Source of the DNA: JANYJJ01 sp031386065
GTDB lineage: Bacteria > Pseudomonadota > Gammaproteobacteria > Burkholderiales > Burkholderiaceae_C
Length of the DNA stretch: 38,523 bases
Reading direction: 5' to 3'
Assembly (NCBI GenBank): GCA_031386065.1
Contig: JANNBZ010000194.1
Location: forward strand, 1 to 38,523
The notes under the pieces are model-generated. The model saw only the letters and a list, made by a program, of their open reading frames with translations. It was not told the DNA's origin and ran no database searches. Position numbers and translations under genes: made by a program. This document shows positions 10,251 through 16,695 of this stretch, piece after piece (the first letter of the stretch is position 1; each line of letters opens with the position of its first letter).

Positions 10251-11460
10251 CTGTTGCAAGGCGCTTGCGCTGATGCTGATGGTCGCGCTGGCCGGGTCTG
10301 CCAGCGCGCACAAGTCCAGCGATGCGTACCTTCAATTGGCGCGAACTCCGACGGGCATCAGCCTGCGAGTGGACGTGGCGCTGCGCGACCTTGACGTGGC
10401 GCTCGACCTCGACGCGAATGCCGATGGGCACCTGACTTGGGGCGAGATCCGCAGTGCCTGGCCGGCCATCGATGCGTATGTGCGCTCGCGTGTTCGCGTG
10501 GCCGGCTGCGAGTTGCAGCCGGCGAGCCCGGCGCTCGAGACCCGCGTCGATGGCGTGTATGCAGCGCTGGTGCTGACGGCCACTTGCGATGTGCCTGCCG
10601 AGCCGGTGATTCGCTACACCTTGCTGGGCGATGTCGATCCCACGCACCGCGGCATCGCGAGGATCGATGTGCCGGGTCAGCCACCGTTGCTGCGGGTGCT
10701 CGATCCCTCGCGGCCGGCTGCGCTGGAAGCCGGCGGTACGCCTGCGCCGTCGGCGGCCAGCGCCGTCACGCCGGTGGCCGCTGCGGCGGCCGTTCAGCCC
10801 GCTCAGGCTGCCGCCAGTGCGGCGTCGGCGGCAGCAGCCGAACCAGCTTCCGAGGCGCACGGCTTTCTGCGCGAGGGCATCCACCACATCGTGACCGGCT
10901 ACGACCACGTGCTGTTCCTGCTGTGCTTGCTGTTGCCTTCGGTGATGCGGCGCACGCCCGACGATTGGCGACCGGTGGACCGCTTGTCGCAGGCCGTCTG
11001 GCCGGTGGTGGGCATCGTCACTGCGTTCACGCTGGCGCACTCGATCACGCTCGCTCTGGCCGCGATGAAGTGGGTGTCGCTGCCGCCGAGCTTCATCGAG
11101 CCAGCGATCGCCGTCACCATCGTGCTGGCTGCGCTGGACAACCTGCGGCCCATCTTCCACGGAAGGCGGGTGATCGTCACCTTCCTGTTCGGACTGATAC
11201 ACGGTTTCGGTTTCGCCGGCGTGCTGGCAGAGTTGAACTTGCCCACGACGCAGTTTGCGTGGGCACTGCTGCAATTCAATCTGGGTCTGGAAGTGGGGCA
11301 GCTGATCATCGTCGGCGTCGCTGCTTCGCTGCTGTTCGCGCTGCGTCGTCAGGCGCACTACCCGGCCTGGGCGATTCGCGGTGGGTCACTGGCGGCCATC
11401 GCCATCGGCGTGCTCTGGTTCGTCGAGCGGACCGCGAATGTGTCGTTGATGCCGCTGTAA
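10237..11460 (+). CDS. HupE/UreJ-family membrane protein with periplasmic EF-hand loop
   Basis: The 407 aa protein has a signal peptide (cleavage near SASA-HKSSD) and an exported domain of roughly 160 residues. An Ala/Pro linker (about 170-208) and a membrane domain of about six helices follow. The membrane part carries the HupE/UreJ_2 histidine motifs: GIHHIVTGYDHVLF (H216, H217, D223, H224), TAFTLAHSITL and FGLIHGFGFAGVL. Relatives are thought to move or bind metals such as nickel, but many are uncharacterised. Residues 59-70 (DANADGHLTWGE) match the EF-hand loop rule exactly, so calcium binding outside the membrane is plausible. It overlaps the TPR gene by 14 bp. No hydrogenase or urease gene is nearby. 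Confidence 0.85.
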   Translation: MRFFDCCKALALMLMVALAGSASAHKSSDAYLQLARTPTGISLRVDVALRDLDVALDLDANADGHLTWGEIRSAWPAIDAYVRSRVRVAGCELQPASPALETRVDGVYAALVLTATCDVPAEPVIRYTLLGDVDPTHRGIARIDVPGQPPLLRVLDPSRPAALEAGGTPAPSAASAVTPVAAAAAVQPAQAAASAASAAAAEPASEAHGFLREGIHHIVTGYDHVLFLLCLLLPSVMRRTPDDWRPVDRLSQAVWPVVGIVTAFTLAHSITLALAAMKWVSLPPSFIEPAIAVTIVLAALDNLRPIFHGRRVIVTFLFGLIHGFGFAGVLAELNLPTTQFAWALLQFNLGLEVGQLIIVGVAASLLFALRRQAHYPAWAIRGGSLAAIAIGVLWFVERTANVSLMPL

Positions 11461-11567
11461 AGATGTGTGTCGGGTGGTCGTGGCAAGGCGCTTTGATATC
11501 AACCGATTCGTCGTTGCCGCGTTGTAGCTCCAGGGCTCGATGCGAGTTCGTCCATTTGGAGAGACAC

Positions 11568-12017
11568 ATGAATCAAACTGTTCGCGCTGTCGTTGCAGCG
11601 TCCCTTCTCTCGGCATTGCTCGCGGGATGCGCCACCCAGCAACCGCGCTATCAACAACCAGCGCCTGCCCCCAGCGCAGCGTATGTGCAGTACGGCCAGG
11701 TCACCAGCGTGGAATCGGTTCGCGGCGAAGGCGCCTCGGTGGGCAAGGGCGCCATCCTTGGCGGAATCGCCGGCGCGGTGCTCGGCCATCAAGTGGGGTC
11801 GGGCAGCGGCAAGGACGCCGCCACGGTGGTCGGTATCGTCGGCGGCGCGTTGATCGGGAACGAGATCGACAAGCGCCAGCAAAGCGCGCCCGATGTCACC
11901 CGCGTCGCGGTCCGGTTCGACAACGGCACGCAGCGCAGCTTCGACTACGCGCAGGCCGTCGATCTGCGCGTCGGCGACCGCGTGCGGGTGGAAGGCGACC
12001 GCATGGTTCGCTACTGA
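11568..12017 (+). CDS. Glycine-zipper 2TM lipoprotein
   Basis: The 149 aa protein has a lipoprotein signal with lipobox LLAGC (Cys21), a Pro/Gln-rich spacer, and a glycine-zipper segment (GAILGGIAGAVLGHQVGSG, then VVGIVGGALIGNEIDKR). A C-terminal beta-rich part (VAVRFDNGTQRSFDY ... LRVGDRVRVEGDRMVRY) follows. This is the layout of SlyB/17 kDa-antigen-like outer-membrane lipoproteins, a structural class without one defined activity. ATG 11568 follows GGAGAG at 11558-11563. It has its own upstream gap (11461-11567) holding the perfect palindrome TTGATATCAA (11493-11502), so it is probably transcribed separately from the HupE-like gene. Confidence 0.85.
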   Translation: MNQTVRAVVAASLLSALLAGCATQQPRYQQPAPAPSAAYVQYGQVTSVESVRGEGASVGKGAILGGIAGAVLGHQVGSGSGKDAATVVGIVGGALIGNEIDKRQQSAPDVTRVAVRFDNGTQRSFDYAQAVDLRVGDRVRVEGDRMVRY

Positions 12018-12101
12018 CCACCCCAAGCGCGCCAAGACTGGCGGACAGGGCTCGCTTACACTCGACTCTTTAGACACTACGGAAAGAGCGAGAAAGGCAC
12101 C

Positions 12102-12146
12102 ATGGTTATGACACCGCGAACTACCTCCCACACCCACCAGGTGTAG
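12102..12146 (+). CDS. Putative threonine-rich leader peptide of the thrS operon
   Basis: This 14-codon ORF encodes MVMTPRTTSHTHQV. Four of 14 residues are Thr, encoded by ACA, ACT, ACC and ACC at 12111, 12120, 12123 and 12132. GAAAGG at 12092-12097 can serve as ribosome site for ATG 12102 or, with better spacing, ATG 12108. The stop (12144-12146) lies one base before the antiterminator arm. A ribosome finishing the peptide would cover that arm, while one stalled at the Thr codons would leave it free. The gene after it encodes threonyl-tRNA synthetase, which matches the codon bias. No protein evidence is available. Confidence 0.72.
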   Translation: MVMTPRTTSHTHQV

Positions 12147-12147
12147 C

Positions 12148-12200
12148 GGGCCGCGCTTCGTCATCACTTTTCCTTTTTCCTGTCTTTCCAAGCGCGGCTC
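12148..12200 (+). promoter_or_regulatory. Antiterminator of the thrS attenuator
   Basis: GCCGCGCTT (12150-12158) is the exact complement of AAGCGCGGC (12190-12198), and the pair extends to 12148/12200 with one G-U. The 3' arm is also the 5' arm of the terminator, so the two structures exclude each other. Formation depends on where the ribosome stands on the leader ORF. A possible -10 (TACACT, 12057-12062) for the operon lies upstream, with no clear -35. Confidence 0.72.
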
Positions 12201-12221
12201 ACCCCGCGCTTTTTTGTTTTT
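12190..12221 (+). terminator. Intrinsic terminator in the thrS leader
   Basis: AAGCGCGG (12190-12197) pairs with CCGCGCTT (12204-12211) around a 6-base loop, followed by a T-run (12210-12215) and a second one (12217-12221). It ends 9 bases before the thrS start, so it must be bypassed for thrS transcription from the upstream promoter. Confidence 0.85.
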
Positions 12222-12230
12222 GGAGCATCC

Positions 12231-14150
12231 ATGATTTCGATTCAACTTCCCGATGGTTCCAGGCGCGAGTACCCGGGTCCGGTGACGGTGGCCGAAGTGG
12301 CGGCCAGCATCGGCAGCGGTCTGGCCAAGGCCGCGCTGGCCGGGCGCGTGGGGCAGGGCGATGCGGCCCGGGTGGTTGACACCAGCTACTGCATCGACAG
12401 CGACACCTCGCTGGCCATCGTGACCGACAAGGATGCTGCGGGCCTGGACGTGATTCGCCACTCTGCGGCGCACTTGTTGGCGTACGCGGTGAAGGAGTTG
12501 TTTCCCGACGCGCAGGTGACCATAGGCCCGGTGATCGAGAACGGCTTCTTCTACGATTTTTCATACAAGCGACCGTTCACGCTGGACGACCTGGCTGCGA
12601 TCGAAGCCAAGATGACCGAGCTCGCGCGGAAGGATGAAAAGGTCGAGCGTCGGGTGCTGCCTCGCGACGAAGCCGTGGCGTATTTCAAGAGCATCGGCGA
12701 GCACTACAAGGCCGAAATCATTGCCGGCATCCCGGCCGACCAGGATGTGTCGCTGTACCGCGAAGGGGCCTTCGAAGACCTGTGCCGTGGCCCGCACGTC
12801 CCGAGCACCGGCAAGCTGAAGCATTTCAAGCTGATGAAACTGGCCGGCGCGTACTGGCGCGGCGACCACCGCAACGAGATGCTGCAACGCATCTACGGCA
12901 CCGCCTGGGCCACGAAAGAAGACCTGGCGCAGCACCTTCACATGCTGGAAGAGGCCGAGAAGCGCGACCACCGCAAACTGGGCCGTGAGTTGGACCTTTT
13001 CCACATCGACGAACACGCGCCAGGGCTGGTGTTCTGGCATCCGAAGGGATGGACGGTTTGGCAGCAGGTCGAGCAGTACATGCGCGCGGTGTATCGCGAC
13101 AACGGTTACCTGGAAGTGAAGGGGCCGCAGATTCTGGACCAGGGTTTGTGGCAGAAAACCGGGCACTGGGACAAGTACCGCGAGAGCATGTTCACCACCG
13201 AATCGGAGAAGCGCGACTACGCGCTGAAGCCGATGAATTGCCCCGGCCACATCCTGATCTACAAGCAGGGCATCAAGAGCTACCGCGACCTGCCGCTGCG
13301 CTATGGTGAATTCGGCCAATGCCATCGCAACGAGCCCAGCGGTTCGCTGCACGGCATCATGCGCGTGCGCGGTTTCACGCAGGACGACGGGCACATCTTC
13401 TGCACCGAAGCGCAGATCCTCGACGAGTGCGTGGCCTACACGGCGCTGCTGCGAAAGGTCTACGCCGACTTCGGCTTCACCGACATCATCTACAAGGTCG
13501 CGACGCGGCCCGCTGCACGCATAGGCTCGGACGAGGTGTGGGACAAGTCCGAGTTCGCCTTGATGGAAAGCCTGCGTCGCTCGGGCTGTGAATTTGTGGT
13601 GTCGCCTGGCGACGGCGCTTTTTACGGCCCGAAGATCGAGTACACGCTGAAGGACGCGCTGGGTCGCCAATGGCAGTGCGGCACCATGCAAGTCGACTTT
13701 TCCATGCCCGAGCGTCTGGGTGCCGAGTTCGTGACCGAAGCGGGCGAGCGCGCCACGCCGGTGATGCTGCACCGTGCCATCGTCGGCAGCCTGGAGCGAT
13801 TCATCGGCATCTTGATCGAGCAGCACGCCGGCGCGCTGCCTGTCTGGTTGGCACCCGTGCAAGTGGTGGTGGCCAGCATCACCGATGCACACGCCGACTA
13901 CGTTGGCGAAGTCGCGAAAACGCTGCAAAAACAAGGAGTTAGAGCCACCTGCGATTTGCGCAACGAGAAAATAAACTATAAAATCCGCGAGCATTCAATG
14001 CAAAAGGTCCCGTTCATCCTGGTCGTAGGCGACAAGGAAAAGGCAAACGGCTCCGTTGCGGTGCGCGCCCGGGGAAACCAAGACCTCGGTGCGATGTCCC
14101 TCGCCGACTTCTCCGAGAAGATCGCCAGTCACATCGCCCAGCGAGCTTGA
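12231..14150 (+). CDS. thrS: Threonyl-tRNA synthetase
   Basis: Class II synthetase that charges tRNA-Thr. At 639 aa it is the usual bacterial length. Domains in order are TGS (about 1-60), the editing domain with HSAAH and the Cys/His of CRGPHV, then the catalytic core and the anticodon-binding domain from about 535. The core has the zinc ligands in MNCPGH, DDGHIFC and LHRAIVGSLER, and motif 2 around FGQCHRNEPSG. ATG 12231 has GGAG at 12222-12225. It is first in the translation operon. Instead of an E. coli-style ThrRS operator I see a Thr-codon leader and attenuator upstream. infC follows after 69 bp. Confidence 0.97.
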   Translation: MISIQLPDGSRREYPGPVTVAEVAASIGSGLAKAALAGRVGQGDAARVVDTSYCIDSDTSLAIVTDKDAAGLDVIRHSAAHLLAYAVKELFPDAQVTIGPVIENGFFYDFSYKRPFTLDDLAAIEAKMTELARKDEKVERRVLPRDEAVAYFKSIGEHYKAEIIAGIPADQDVSLYREGAFEDLCRGPHVPSTGKLKHFKLMKLAGAYWRGDHRNEMLQRIYGTAWATKEDLAQHLHMLEEAEKRDHRKLGRELDLFHIDEHAPGLVFWHPKGWTVWQQVEQYMRAVYRDNGYLEVKGPQILDQGLWQKTGHWDKYRESMFTTESEKRDYALKPMNCPGHILIYKQGIKSYRDLPLRYGEFGQCHRNEPSGSLHGIMRVRGFTQDDGHIFCTEAQILDECVAYTALLRKVYADFGFTDIIYKVATRPAARIGSDEVWDKSEFALMESLRRSGCEFVVSPGDGAFYGPKIEYTLKDALGRQWQCGTMQVDFSMPERLGAEFVTEAGERATPVMLHRAIVGSLERFIGILIEQHAGALPVWLAPVQVVVASITDAHADYVGEVAKTLQKQGVRATCDLRNEKINYKIREHSMQKVPFILVVGDKEKANGSVAVRARGNQDLGAMSLADFSEKIASHIAQRA

Positions 14151-14219
14151 GAAAGCCGGGCGCACCCATTTTTTTTGTTTGGACGCCTGTGCCTTGGCGT
14201 CCGTTGAAAGGTTTGAACC

Positions 14220-14771
14220 ATCGCTACTTTTGCTGACCGCCGTACCCCCAATGCCGAGCGCAAACATCGCTTGAACCGGGAAATCATGGCGCCCGAGGTG
14301 CGGCTGAACGGTGTCGAGAATGAACCGCTGGGCATCGTGAGCACCATGGAAGCCCTGCGCATGGCCGGCGAGCTGGATGTCGATCTGGTGGAAATTGCCG
14401 CCACGGCAGACCCTCCGGTGTGCCGCCTGATGGACTACGGCAAGTTCAAGTACCAGGAACAAAAACGCGCGGCCGAGGCGAAGTCCAAGCAAAGGGTGAT
14501 CGAGGTCAAGGAAGTCAAGTTCCGTCCAGGCACCGACGAAGGCGACTACCAGATCAAGATGCGCAACTTGCGCCGTTTCATAGAGGAAGACGGCGACAAG
14601 GGCAAGGTCACGCTGCGGTATCGCGGGCGTGAAATCACCCACCAGGACATCGGCATGCGGCTGCTGGAGCGCATTCGTGACGAGCTGGCGGATGTGTCGG
14701 TGGTAGAGAACATGCCTAAGCTCGAAGGGCGTCAGATGATCATGGTCCTCGGACCGAAACGTAAGTCATAA
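14220..14771 (+). CDS. infC: Translation initiation factor IF-3, AUC start
   Basis: IF-3 binds the 30S subunit and proofreads start-codon choice. No ATG, GTG or TTG start gives a full N-terminus: the first is TTG at 14271, which would remove 17 residues. Reading back in frame, ATC at 14220 begins IATFADRRTPNAERKHRLNR. It sits 8 bases after GAAAGG (14206-14211) and gives 183 aa, close to the E. coli length of 180. Rare AUU or AUC starts are the known basis of infC autoregulation, because IF-3 discriminates against them. The N-domain (EVRLNGVENEPLGIVS) and C-domain (VKFRPGTDEGDYQIK) are intact. A GGACGCC/GGCGTCC hairpin (14181-14202) precedes the ribosome site. Confidence 0.92.
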   Translation: MATFADRRTPNAERKHRLNREIMAPEVRLNGVENEPLGIVSTMEALRMAGELDVDLVEIAATADPPVCRLMDYGKFKYQEQKRAAEAKSKQRVIEVKEVKFRPGTDEGDYQIKMRNLRRFIEEDGDKGKVTLRYRGREITHQDIGMRLLERIRDELADVSVVENMPKLEGRQMIMVLGPKRKS

Positions 14772-14772
14772 C

Positions 14773-14885
14773 GGAAGTCCTGTTCGGACTTCCAAGAGTT
14801 CAACACCTCGGCATCTGGTCGCCGGGGAGTTGCCAGAAGCGGCTGCAGGCTTACAAGACGGCAAGAGTTTTGCCGGCGCCTGCAG
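14773..14885 (+). promoter_or_regulatory. Structured infC-rpmI intergenic RNA, possible L20 control site
   Basis: GGAAGTCC/GGACTTCC (14773-14780/14786-14793) forms an 8 bp hairpin just after infC. CTGCAGGC (14843-14850) pairs with GCCTGCAG (14878-14885), enclosing an inner GGCAA/TTGCC stem (14860-14864/14870-14874). No T-run follows. L20 represses rpmI-rplT through structured RNA in other bacteria, so this may be the local equivalent. L20 binding is inferred. Confidence 0.45.
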
Positions 14886-14907
14886 AAGCAATCAAAAAGG
14901 AGCAGTC

Positions 14908-15111
14908 ATGCCCAAAATGAAGACCAAGAGCGGCGCGAAAAAGCGATTCCGCGTTCGACCAGGCGGCACCGTCAAACGGGGCCAGGCGTTCAAGCGCCAC
15001 ATCCTCACCAAGAAGTCCACGAAGAACAAACGCCACCTGCGTGGTGCTGTTGCCGTGCATGAGACCAACATGGGGCACGTCAAGCAGATGCTGCCCTTTG
15101 CTGGCCTTTAA
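14908..15111 (+). CDS. rpmI: 50S ribosomal protein L35
   Basis: L35 is a small basic protein of the large subunit. The 67 aa sequence begins MPKMKTKSGAKKRFRV and includes GQAFKRHILTKKSTKNKR, both typical. ATG 14908 follows a strong AAGGAG ribosome site (14897-14902). It is 20 bp before rplT and downstream of the structured intergenic RNA, the position where L20 feedback acts in other bacteria. Confidence 0.97.
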   Translation: MPKMKTKSGAKKRFRVRPGGTVKRGQAFKRHILTKKSTKNKRHLRGAVAVHETNMGHVKQMLPFAGL

Positions 15112-15131
15112 CCGACTGAAGGAGAAGACTC

Positions 15132-15488
15132 ATGCCTCGCGTCAAACGTGGTGTAACAGCCCGCGCTCGCCACAAGAAAGTTCTCGCACTCGCCAAGGGT
15201 TACCGCGGCCGCCGCAAGAACGTATTCCGGATTGCCAAGCAAGCAGTGATGCGCGCCGGGCAATATGCCTACCGCGACCGCCGCACCAAGAAGCGTGTGT
15301 TCCGTCATCTGTGGATCGCGCGCATCAACGCCGGCAGCCGCAGCCATGGCGTGACCTACAGCAAGTTCATGGCTGGCTTGAAGAAGCTGTCGATCGAGAT
15401 CGACCGCAAGGTTCTCGCCGACATGGCCGTCAACGATCCTGCTGCCTTTGGCAGCATTGTCGAAAAGGTGAAGGCTCAACTGGCTTGA
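15132..15488 (+). CDS. rplT: 50S ribosomal protein L20
   Basis: L20 binds 23S rRNA early in large-subunit assembly and in many bacteria represses its own operon. The 118 aa protein starts MPRVKRGVTARARHKKVL and has the basic N-terminal extension (GYRGRRKNVFRIAKQ) followed by the globular domain (LWIARINAGSRSHG, YSKFMAGLKK). The start has GAAGGAG upstream. It is followed by three hairpins, the last with a T-run, so part of the transcription probably ends here before pheS. Confidence 0.97.
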   Translation: MPRVKRGVTARARHKKVLALAKGYRGRRKNVFRIAKQAVMRAGQYAYRDRRTKKRVFRHLWIARINAGSRSHGVTYSKFMAGLKKLSIEIDRKVLADMAVNDPAAFGSIVEKVKAQLA

Positions 15489-15499
15489 ATGTCGTGAAT

Positions 15500-15563
15500 C
15501 AACTGCGGGCTTGAACCCGCAGTTGCACGGCCATCCCCGTGACTCCGCTTGCGGCGTCACGGG
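15500..15563 (+). other. Tandem hairpins between rplT and pheS
   Basis: CAACTGCGGG/CCCGCAGTTG (15500-15509/15516-15525) is a perfect 10 bp stem. CCCGTGAC/GTCACGGG (15536-15543/15556-15563) is an 8 bp stem with an inner CCG/CGG. GGGCTTG (15507-15513) could instead pair with CAAGCCC (15564-15570), so alternative folds exist. They precede a terminator, as in an attenuator or a processing site. Confidence 0.55.
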
Positions 15564-15573
15564 CAAGCCCCTC

Positions 15574-15603
15574 AAGGCCGACTTCGTGTTCGGCCTTTTT
15601 TTT
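15574..15603 (+). terminator. Intrinsic terminator/attenuator before pheS
   Basis: AAGGCCGA (15574-15581) pairs perfectly with TCGGCCTT (15590-15597) around an 8-base loop, and T runs from 15596 to 15603. It ends 15 bases before the pheS start. Either pheST has another promoter or termination here is partial and regulated. Confidence 0.8.
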
Positions 15604-15618
15604 GTCTGCGTTGAACTG

Positions 15619-16674
15619 ATGAACGACCTCAATCAACTGGTGCAAGACGCGAATGCCGATTTCGCACAGGCGAGCACACCTGCCGACCTGGAGAACGCCA
15701 AGGCGCGCTACCTTGGCAAGGTGGGGCGGTTGACCGAGCAACTCAAAAGCCTGGCCGCGCTGCCGCCGGAAGACAAGAAAGTTCGTGGTGCCCTGATCAA
15801 CGCTGCGAAGCAGCAAGTCGAAGCGGCGTTGAGCGCGCGCCGGCAATCATTGGCCGATGCCGAGCTTGAGATTCAGTTGAAGGCCGAGTCGCTCGACGTC
15901 AGCTTGCCGGGGCGCCAGCGCGGCACCGGCTCGTTGCACCCGGTGTCGCGAACGATGGAGCGCATCGAGTCCATCTTCGCTTCGATGGGTTTCGACGTGG
16001 CCGACGGCCCCGAGATCGAAACCGATTGGTACAGCTTTACCGCGCTGAACAACCCCGAGAATCACCCCGCGCGCTCGATGCAGGACACGTTCTACGTCGA
16101 CATGAAAGACGCCGAAGGCCGCTGGCTCAATCTGCGTCCCCACACGTCGCCGATGCAGGTCCGCTATGCCCGCGCGCACGTGGCCAAGCACCAAGCTGTG
16201 ATCGACCGTGGCGAGGCCATGCCCGAGATCCGCGTGATTGCACCCGGCCGCACCTACCGGGTCGACAACGATTCCACGCACTCGCCGATGTTCCACCAGT
16301 GCGAGGGCTTGTGGATCGGAGAAAACGTCAGCTTCAAGGACCTGAAGGTCGTCTTCACCGATTTCTTCCGCACCTTCTTCGAAACTGATGATTTGGCGCT
16401 GCGATTTCGCCCGTCTTTCTTCCCGTTCACCGAGCCTTCGGCCGAGGTCGATATCGCGTTCTCGAGCGGCCCGCTGAAAGGCCGTTGGCTGGAGTTGTCG
16501 GGCTCCGGCCAAGTTCATCCGAACGTGGTGCGCAACTTCGGGCTCGACCCTGAGCGCTACATCGGCTTCGCCTTCGGAATGGGCGCCGACCGGCTCGCGA
16601 TGTTGCGCTACGGGGTGAGCGACCTGCGCGCTTTCTTCGATGGTGACCTGCGCTTTCTGTCGCAGTTCAAATAA
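15619..16674 (+). CDS. pheS: Phenylalanyl-tRNA synthetase alpha subunit
   Basis: PheS is the catalytic subunit of the alpha2-beta2 class II enzyme. The protein is 351 aa with an N-terminal coiled coil (about 1-90, aligning with E. coli MSHLAEL at MNDLNQL). Motif 1 lies around GFDVADGPEIETDWYSF, motif 2 around RTYRVDNDSTHSPMFHQCEG, and motif 3 is GFAFGMGADRLAMLRYGV. ATG 15619 fits the family N-terminus but has no clear ribosome site. The frame stays open upstream through the terminator, with no ATG or GTG there. pheT follows after 21 bp. Confidence 0.96.
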   Translation: MNDLNQLVQDANADFAQASTPADLENAKARYLGKVGRLTEQLKSLAALPPEDKKVRGALINAAKQQVEAALSARRQSLADAELEIQLKAESLDVSLPGRQRGTGSLHPVSRTMERIESIFASMGFDVADGPEIETDWYSFTALNNPENHPARSMQDTFYVDMKDAEGRWLNLRPHTSPMQVRYARAHVAKHQAVIDRGEAMPEIRVIAPGRTYRVDNDSTHSPMFHQCEGLWIGENVSFKDLKVVFTDFFRTFFETDDLALRFRPSFFPFTEPSAEVDIAFSSGPLKGRWLELSGSGQVHPNVVRNFGLDPERYIGFAFGMGADRLAMLRYGVSDLRAFFDGDLRFLSQFK

Positions 16675-16695
16675 CCCACCCGGAAGTCTCACGAG

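Noticed and set aside
11493..11502. Palindrome TTGATATCAA as a regulator operator
   Set aside because: A single 10 bp palindrome with no second copy or known matching regulator; it may be chance.
14151..14202. T-run at 14169-14180 with nearby hairpin as a thrS terminator
   Set aside because: The T-run precedes the 14181-14202 hairpin, and only a 3 bp pairing (GGG/CCC) lies before it. This is not a convincing intrinsic terminator on either strand.
15580..15618. Four Phe codons in frame just before pheS, a possible Phe leader peptide
   Set aside because: They lie inside the terminator stem and its T-run, have no ATG or GTG start, and come too late to control termination.
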